Assembly (NCBI GenBank): GCA_012295275.1
Contig: CM022670.1
Coordinates: forward strand, 41,501,474 to 41,565,473
Source: Chrysomallon squamiferum
Lineage: Eukaryota > Mollusca > Gastropoda > Neomphalida > Peltospiridae
Reading direction: 5' to 3'
Length of the DNA: 64,000 nt
Position 1 is the first letter of the stretch. Each line of letters starts with the position of its first letter. Under the pieces are notes generated by a model that searched no databases, was not told where the DNA came from, and saw only the letters and a program-made list of their open reading frames with translations. Position numbers and translations under genes: made by a program. Positions 49,389-64,000 of the stretch are shown here, one piece after another.

Positions 49389-51643
49389 AAGTAAAAACAA
49401 AAACCAACAGTTTTTTTTTTTTCAAAATATTTTAATCATTAAATGATTTTGATTTTCATGAGAAACAAATAAGAAGACAGTACAGATAAATAAAAACACA
49501 CAAAGATGTAATGATTTTCATTGACATAAAATAACAAAGTTTTGGATTTCAAAACAAAACTGAAGAGACTATGAAGTTAAAATTAGTAACATTCTGTTCA
49601 GATGTATCAGAAATATAAAAATAACACATGATGGCATCTGAAGGTTTTGCAAATTATAAATATATATTTTATATACATGTTTAACTTTGTTTAGAAACAT
49701 AACAAAAAACAATAATTACAATATCCGTAGGATTTGGAAATTTAAAAAAATGAAATGAGAGGTTTCATTGGACTCTGGCAAATACAAAAAAAAAAATGCA
49801 AACAGATAGTGTATATTAAACTGATTTAAAAAAAAGATATAACAAAGATTTCTCTATTTTAAAATTACAAAATGCAGATTTAGTAAGATATCAGGTGACA
49901 TGTTGTTATTAAATACTGTGTGGCCAGTAACTGTGCAAGGTTGTGATGCACAGTAATATTGTTTTTAGATGTTTCTGAAAACTTAACTAATAACATGGTG
50001 ACTTTAACCTACAGTTATTATAAAATGTATTATCAAGTATCTTAAATTGCTGTAGGGCAGAACAGCTTGAAAAAGATGTAAAGTTAAAAAAACAAGAAGA
50101 AATGAACTTTTGAAGATTACAAAACATTGCCAGGATGTAGTCAGATTTTTGAAAACTAAAATAAAATGTTATATATATATTGTTATTTAATTTAAAAATA
50201 AATCCAGACTAGCTTTATTAACTGTTAGCACTACACATTCTCAAACCATTCACAACCAAACACAAATTATGAAACTCAAATATTCCTGGTCATAAACAAA
50301 CATATTGTAATACAACTTCTACAATACATATAAAATTATTTTAAAAATGCATTGTACTTTTAAACACATTTGTGACCAGTTTTATAAGAAAATAAGAAAA
50401 ACACGTAACAAATACATGATTTTGTTTTTAAATTCTGTACATCTGCTGTAACAGTGAGCTGGAATGTAGTATAATCTGGTTTCTTTTCTGTCTGGAACAT
50501 ACTGGTTATCTTTATTTAACTGTTAAACAGGATAGACTGGAAATTGTTTTTATTATGGCAGGGAATTGTTTCTGGCATATTAAAAAGTGCTCAGAATGTT
50601 ATTATAAATAACAAGTTTGTCCAGTAACCTTTTGTTTCTGTTTAAAAATCTTTTCAAATTATAACTGTTTGCCCTGTTTTTTTTTTTTTCTCTGTTAGTA
50701 TGATTAGAAGTGTTGTACTTGATTGTTCTTACTGCTGCTAAAACATTCACAACTAGTGTAATATGTTAGTAGAGGCAATAAACTATATAAAACTATCAGT
50801 CTAAAGATCAATAATTAGTGTGTAGATCAATTTGTTCCTGAGATAAACTTGACTGTGTGAAGTTAGATTGTAACAGAACAGAATATTAACTGAGTTCTCA
50901 GTAAAACAATGCAGGGTGAACAAATTTTTTATTTACTTACTAAATTGGCAGTTTTATGATACTGGAAAACATTGTCATCAAACTTTATTGGAAATGTCAT
51001 TTCCATTCAGGGGTACAAAAACTTGTTTTGTCACATTCATGGCACCTTCATGAAAAATGTTTAATTAAAAAAAAAAAAAAAAAAATTAATATGCAAGTTT
51101 GGCAATGATATACTCTATGGTAGTAAAACTAAATAAGATTTTTAAAATAATAATTAAAAATTAATCTTTTGAGATTAAGTCACACTGATTCTGTACATCC
51201 ACATTGTGATTGTTATTGATTATGTGACCATACTTTGGTCACTAGTGACACTAATTCTAGTTTAGTGTAGCTCAACTACATTATTAGTGTGACATCACAC
51301 TAATATCTGATCTCTAGATCAAATTACTGTCTAGTTTCACTTACTTCGTGATCACATTTATAAATAAAATAAATGAGAATCTATTTTTATTTTATATATA
51401 TAAACTTAATGAAAGTAAGGAGTTTAACACATAGTATGAAATTAACAATAAGATGGTAAAACAATGGTTTTATGATTAATTTAAACAGTAAACTGGATGT
51501 GTTAGAATTCTGTTAAACTCTATGCGAAGATATCAATCCAGACTCAGGCTGAAAAGCATATTTCTACTCATTTTGGAATATCTGTAGAGACTTTTTCACT
51601 ATCCGATTTGCATATACACGTCAGTGATATGCCATTGATCAGA
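48786..51643 (-). other. CpG-poor 3' flank of NIM1, possible long 3' UTR
   Basis: No coding sequence on either strand. CpG is almost absent (one in 50,001-51,000 by eye), matching the NIM1 domain rather than the intergenic middle. This suggests that transcription from NIM1 may continue into here. It includes (AAAT)n at about 49282-49314 and about 40 A at 49346-49385. Minus-strand AATAAA occurs several times (for example complement of 50511-50516). Confidence 0.35.
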
Positions 51644-52050
51644 CATTCACTATTACTCACAAATCCAATCACATTCATTATAATTAACAACTATTCACCA
51701 GTAACATTCACTATTACTCACCATTCAGTCACATTCACTATTGCTCACCAGTTCAGTCACATTCACTATTGCTCACCAGTTCAGTCACATTCACTGTTAC
51801 TCACCAGTTAAGTCACATTCAACATTTCTAACCAGTTCAGTCACATTCACCATTTCTGACCAGTTCAGTCACATTCACAATTACTCACCAGTTCAGTCAT
51901 ATTCACTATTACTCACCAGTTCAATCACATTAACTATTACTCACAAATTCAATCACATTCACTATTACTCACCAGTCCAGTCACATTCAGTATCATTATC
52001 TTAGTCACATTTAATTTTACTCACAAGCTCACACTTACTCAACTTTGCTC
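51644..52050. repeat. 28-bp minisatellite, about 13 copies
   Basis: Unit core CACATTCACTATTACTCACC followed by AGTTCAGT; the last copies fade out by about 52050. It lies about 430 bases beyond the NIM1 stop, so it is probably in the 3' UTR or just after it. Open frames through it are artefacts. Confidence 0.92.
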
Positions 52051-52072
52051 ACACACTGAACATTAAGTACTG

Positions 52073-52078
52073 TTTATT
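52073..52078 (-). terminator. Candidate proximal poly(A) signal of NIM1
   Basis: TTTATT on the + strand (AATAAA on the minus strand) is an early canonical signal, about 400 bases after the NIM1 stop codon. Common by chance in AT-rich DNA. Confidence 0.3.
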
Positions 52079-52475
52079 TTAATGCCAGTTTAGACTACTG
52101 CACTCACTTTTTTGTTGTTATTGCTTATTCTTATTACATTTCGTTTCTTTAATAATGAAAATGAAATGAATCAGAAAACTAATGAAAAGTGGATGTTTGA
52201 TATTTGTGTGTCAAACTCAGTTTTATGGTTTTCATTGAATCCAACAATTACTTGAGTTTTGAGACAAAGAATAAATTATCACAGATCTTACCCGACTAAC
52301 AAAGTAGAAGATAAACTACCTGGTGGACAGAGTCAACATTTTAAATATCCTTTGTTAATCACAGCTGCTGGGAAATAGAAGGACACTACGAGGTGCAAAA
52401 CGACTCAAAAGACTGAGTCCTCTTGGTCTTTCAGTCTTTGAAGATTGTTTCTAAGTACAGGACGCTTGATGGACA

Positions 52476-59037
<6,562 letters not shown>

Positions 59038-59112
59038 GGCAATGGTTCAAGATGAAAACCAGGCCTGGTGGCCTCCACTTGTTACTGAGTCACTCATTGT
59101 TGTTACGTACTA
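59038..59112 (-). other. NIM1: NIM1 5' UTR part of exon
   Basis: A TTTTCAG acceptor on the minus strand (complement of 59113-59119), preceded by T-rich sequence, places the exon's 5' edge at 59112. At least one more non-coding exon and the promoter should lie further right, within or beyond the window. Confidence 0.5.
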
Positions 59113-60170
59113 CTGAAAACACAACAATACTCACAATATAAACTTACAAATGCAAATCAAAGTTAAATATATATTTTTTTAAAATGACACACACACACAT
59201 ATATACATACATACATGGTTTCTCAAGATTCTCTTGTATTTTTGTTAACAAGTTCAAACACTTAAGTATTTTGCTCTGATTCTAGTTAAAATGTTTAATA
59301 ATTAAAACTTTGTCTCTTTGTTTTCTGTTTATGAAAAGGTGTACAGAAATGACTGTTTCTTGCTAGAAGGATTTCACTTGAAGACTTTGTTAGAATCATA
59401 GTTGATAGTGGCAGATAATTGATAAATATGTCCAAAACTCATGACAGAATATCAATTATTGTGTTCTAGTGAAGTTTTTAAAATCAAAACACAAATATTT
59501 TCTTATTAATAACTCACAGAAGTTTCTCATGCAGTAATGTTTTACTTTTGAATCATTTTTTAGTGAACAGAGAAAAAAACTGTAGCAAAGATTGAAGTCC
59601 CTGTTTATATCAGCTGTATGTTTTAATTGTTTATTTGTATGAATCTTTTTATTATTACCGCTGATGAAATAGGAGTAGAAGATTGTTATCAACAATCCAA
59701 TTATCTGTAGGGCATGAGCCAGTAATATGATATCTAATTGGTTAGTTTTAGCCAATCATCTTCTTTGTACTGCAAAAGGTCTGTGAACTGGTCAACATAA
59801 CGTTGCGAATGTTCTGTTTTTAGCTGTACTCTTCACAAAACAATGAGATGTATTTTCATCCTACTCTGTCTCTATGGATTATTTCTCTTCCTGAACAAAA
59901 CAGGAAAAGCAAATGTTTGCATCGACTAAGAACACACAAAGACTGAATTAAGAATAGATTTAACTAAGAAAAAATCATGTCATTCATTAGTCATAACACC
60001 CTCCAATCCTGCATTCTCCCCCAACTAACTGAACATGTCATTTACTTCATTTGAAAGAATGTTGTTAACAACAATACTCCATACGTCATGCACTTCCTTC
60101 TAACAATAACTAAACTTGCTTTGACCTGTTTTTAAATTAAGTACTTACATCTACACACATATAGGAATGC
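59113..60170. other. NIM1 upstream/first-intron DNA, no further exon recognised
   Basis: CpG-poor, AT-rich. Probably still inside the NIM1 transcription unit (upstream intron). Short CA/CATA run near 59190-59213. No promoter-like CpG patch. Confidence 0.45.
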
Positions 60171-60335
60171 CAACACACAAATAATCACATGTAGATGTAT
60201 TCATGGAAACTGACAAACAGACAAATGTATTCACATACACATACACACACACAGAAAGTATTCATAGATATATACATACACTCACTTATTCAAATATTAT
60301 GTATATATACACAAATGTATTCAAAGACACACATG

Positions 60336-60395
<60 letters not shown>

Positions 60396-60840
60396 TACAA
60401 ATGTGTTCATGGATATGATACATACAGAAACATTTTCACAGATACAAAAACACACATACAAATGTATATGAGGATATATACACATATTTACAAAGACATT
60501 TTCATATACACACAAACATTTACACAGATATATTCATGGATAGACACACACATGCATATATTAATAGTCATACACACATGGATTGATAGGTAGACACACA
60601 AATACACATACATATTATTATTAACAGATACACACACAAACACACATTCATATATTAATAGATAAACACATGCATTAATAGATAGATACACACAGATACA
60701 TTTACAGTTTCATAGAAACATAAAAAGCATACACATGTATGGACATCTACATTTGCAGACATTTTATAGATATACAAAAAAACATACACAGACACACACA
60801 CAGGCATATTCACAGACACAAAGTCACACACATATATAAA
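60171..60840. repeat. Degenerate (CA)n/(CATA)n tract with a pure (CA)n core
   Basis: A pure CA block at about 60350-60393 lies within about 650 bases of CATA/CACA-biased sequence with loosely repeated ACAAATGTATTCA-like words. Open frames across it are artefacts. Confidence 0.85.
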
Positions 60841-63800
60841 TCCTGATTTAACAAAGGTGAAAAAGAATTCTGTATTTGCCAGTGATAAGCTGATTTGTTG
60901 TCATACATTTATTTATACAGAGTGAGATGTTTAAAACTAACATTGTAGAAAACCCTCAGGCAAGTACAGTTTTGTACAACTGAGGCACTCTCACTGAACA
61001 AACTGTTATTGTTATATGTTTAATGTTTAGACATGACTGATGTTTGAAATATGTATGAGCCATATAATTAAACAACGTAAAATAGAGATTAAACATTAAC
61101 AACAAATAAATGAATGAATAAATAAAAAGAACTAAATTGTTTATTTTCAGACAAGGCAGTATATTTTTGTTTAATCATAACTACAAACATTCTTAGTACA
61201 ATTATAATATAACAAATAACTTGGTATTGCACAAAAGGCATACATGAACCATAATATCTAATTATATATCTAATTTTATTATGACTTGAGATCATATGGT
61301 TTTTGTTGCAGCAGGATAATTATATTTGTAGCATTTTTAAAATTATAAACATACACTAAAATAAATAAAAACTTACAAAATTTTATGAAAAAATCTTGTA
61401 TAGTTTAGAATGTTATAGTTTATTTATTTAGATACAGTAAGACTGAAACAGTTGAAGCAAAATAGGATTGACTTACAAGTATGCATTTTAATGTTTACAA
61501 AGATATACAAATTTAGTATAAAATATATGAAAATATAAAAAGTTAAAAAGTTAATGTATGAAACTATAGACATTAAAAACGTTAATATGAAAATACAGAA
61601 ATAAAAAAAGCTAATATAAAAGTAATAAATCACTGATTTAAAGGTATTTTAAGACACTTTCTGTTTTACAGGGAGAAGCCAGCAGACTGTGGTGTGTGAG
61701 AGGACATCAGAGAAAACTGATAAATAATTAGTGAGACAAATGCCAGTGTTAAGTGATTTGCTTTTTACAGTCAACATTAACACGTTTAATGACACATTTC
61801 AGTACACGCTGCTGACACATCTTAGACTTGTTCTGTTAACAGCAGAACAATTAAATGAACAATGAAAAAACATATATCAGTTAGTTTTTCTTGTTATCAG
61901 TGGAAAGGCGTGTTTGAAATCTTCTTGCTGGATATTCTCACTAAGCTTTGCACATGACATGCATACTTGAAAAGCTCTCTGAAGGAAACATTAATTATTA
62001 TAAATATGTTAATGATTAAACTTTAATGTATAACTATAGTTACATAACCTCCATGGATTTTCAAATCTTTTTTATATTTCTACACATAAACCTTTGCTTA
62101 AAATAATAATAATAATAATAATAATAAAAATGAATAACAAAAATACTGGTAAAAATAATTATTTTAAAATAAAATATAATGGTATGTCTTTTTTTCAATA
62201 CATCATTTCTGTTTCTGCAAGTATGTGTGTTTTTGTGCCTGTAACTTTTTTCTTATTCAGTTGATACACATCCATGTATGAACTGACAGTGAATAAGATA
62301 TGGAGACTGCAAATTCTAACATTCCTCATGGAAAGTTCATTTACTGTCACACTTTATTATAAGAAAATAAATTTAATATCTTAGAACAAACAAAGCTCTA
62401 GTTAAATATTTTATTATCATTATTTTTTTTTTCATCTTTGTTTAAACATATCATAACAATGTATTCATTTCATTTAAATTTGTCTTAATAGGTTATTCAC
62501 TTTATTTAAATTTGTCTTAATAATCTATTCACTGTTAGACATTAAGTCAAGGATAAAAATTCACATAAAAAAGTTTTACATTTTTTTAATAAATAATCAT
62601 AGAATACAATATAAAAATAATAATTAAAAAAAGCCCAAAAATAAAAATAAAAGAGACTTGAATAGCATAGAATAGCTATAAAACAACTTTACACATAAAA
62701 GTAACAAGAAACCAAAACTGATAATTTTATAATAAACTTCACATAAAAAGAAAATACACTATCACACAGTAGAACTGAATGACAGGAACAGACTTGAATG
62801 TAAATAACTGTACATGAAAAAGCAAATAAATAATCACAAAATAAATCAGGCTGGACTTTAAATAGAATAGAAATAAATAAATGAAGTACATTTAAAAAAA
62901 AAAAAAAAAAAAAAGAAAAATAAAATAAAATGAAGATCAATGGGTAAAGTAAACTTTTTATGAAAAAAATAAAATAAAAATAAAAATAAAAATATAATAA
63001 AGCCAAATGATATGCATACTAACATGGCTATACATTAATTGATGAACTGAAGTCTTCTCTGGCAACACAAACAAACAAACAGCATGGTGCATTGAGAAGC
63101 TGGTAACCAAGTAATTATATGTGTATGAACACAAACATCTGCTAAATGATTCACTGAAAGTAACTGATCTATCTACAGGTACATCTGCAGAGAACAAAGG
63201 ATAAAAGCCATTACGTTTTCCAGTACAACAGTCAGACTCTGTAGACTGATAAACACACAGAGAGTAGATTAAGGGTGACACTGCACTTGGTAAACAAACA
63301 CACCCTGAATCTGTCAACCAATGTTGTTTTATATTGCGTCAACAAAAGATTTTTCTTTGTAATTAAACTCATTTAATTCACACCATCATAATGAAAATGT
63401 CTCCCCTCCCCTGGTAAAAAGTGTGGAACCCTCCCTGATTACAGCAGGAGTGTACACAGTTGTGACAACAAACATGATAACAGTTCAATAGTTAATGGCT
63501 ACCTGGCAATCAGCCGCTCACATTAAAACACAAATCAGTTTCCTTAGTCTGAGCTACAGCTTTGTGACAGAGGAAACTGGAAAGCAATAATTGTTGTACA
63601 AACAGTGGTTATTTGCAATTTAAAAATACCAAAGAAAATATAATAAAATAAATAAAACCTCAAACTAACAAGAAAACAAAACAAATCCAAGACAGTTGAA
63701 GTATTTCTATTTTTAAATTAATCCAGTAAAACTGAAGTCATTTACCAATATCATAAATAAAAACAAATAAAATAAATATTCACTTGGATTTGCTTCAGAA

Positions 63801-64000
63801 AGAAGATTATTCTTTATTAAAATCACATTTGATACGTCTGTCTTCTGCATTCCTATCAGTTACAGACAGATAATGAATACAGGTGTATTTGTATATCACT
63901 GTGTTAGTCAGGTGATTTTGTTACAAAAAGAAGACTTGCAGCTGCCCAGGGCAACATATCATTTAGCAGGAAGGCCTGGGTTGGAAAAATAGCAAAGGAA
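60841..64000. other. AT-rich, CpG-poor right end without a recognised gene
   Basis: Repeats are short: TAA at about 62107-62127, poly(A) near 62892-62913. Open frames of 60-119 codons on the minus strand are AT-composition artefacts with no recognisable protein. Low CpG suggests the region is still in the NIM1 transcription unit or another gene's intron. No promoter patch or coding exon seen. Confidence 0.45.

Noticed and set aside
62689-63317. Minus-strand frames of 105 and 119 codons
   Set aside because: AT-composition and A/T-run artefacts (Phe/Tyr/Ser-rich), no domain, no splice support.

Overview
The window looks like AT-rich nuclear DNA from an invertebrate animal, most likely a lophotrochozoan such as a mollusc (inference, not proven). 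The reasons are a typical metazoan spliced kinase gene (NIM1), a large single-exon C2H2 zinc-finger gene, very abundant (ATT)n, (CA)n and (GA)n microsatellites, several minisatellites and tRNA-derived SINE-like fragments. There are no bacterial-style operons, CRISPR arrays, viral genes or intact transposon genes.

Layout. (1) 1-1.5 kb: upstream region with a G-quadruplex-prone tract, a small CpG-containing promoter-like patch and a possible 5' untranslated exon. (2) 1,514-5,941 (+): an intact 1,475-codon zinc-finger gene with at least 13 C2H2 fingers, seven of them of one unusual sub-type, spread over a low-complexity protein rich in Ser, Asn, Thr and Pro. (3) About 6-13.9 kb: AT-rich, CpG-poor flank that probably holds a long 3' UTR, with several poly(A) signals. 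(4) About 14-48 kb: gene-poor intergenic DNA that keeps normal CpG frequency, filled with simple repeats, two large minisatellites, SINE-like fragments and isolated promoter-like patches carrying CRE/ATF, CCAAT, ETS or YY1-like sites. I found no convincing protein gene here. (5) About 48-64 kb, CpG-poor again: the NIM1 protein kinase gene on the minus strand in three coding exons (59037-58758, 58449-58181, 53216-52476), which join in frame to a complete 429-residue kinase ending in a CaaX box. Its second intron (5 kb) contains a 48-bp minisatellite and CA/CT microsatellites; its 3' flank has a 28-bp minisatellite.

The two genes converge (zinc finger rightward, NIM1 leftward), with about 46.5 kb between their stop codons. 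The most informative large-scale signal is the CpG contrast: gene domains are CpG-depleted while the 34-kb middle is not. This fits gene-body methylation, which is typical of many invertebrates, and can be used to guess transcript limits. No functional link between the two genes can be read from the sequence. Most of the other open reading frames in the window are translations of microsatellites and were not annotated as genes.
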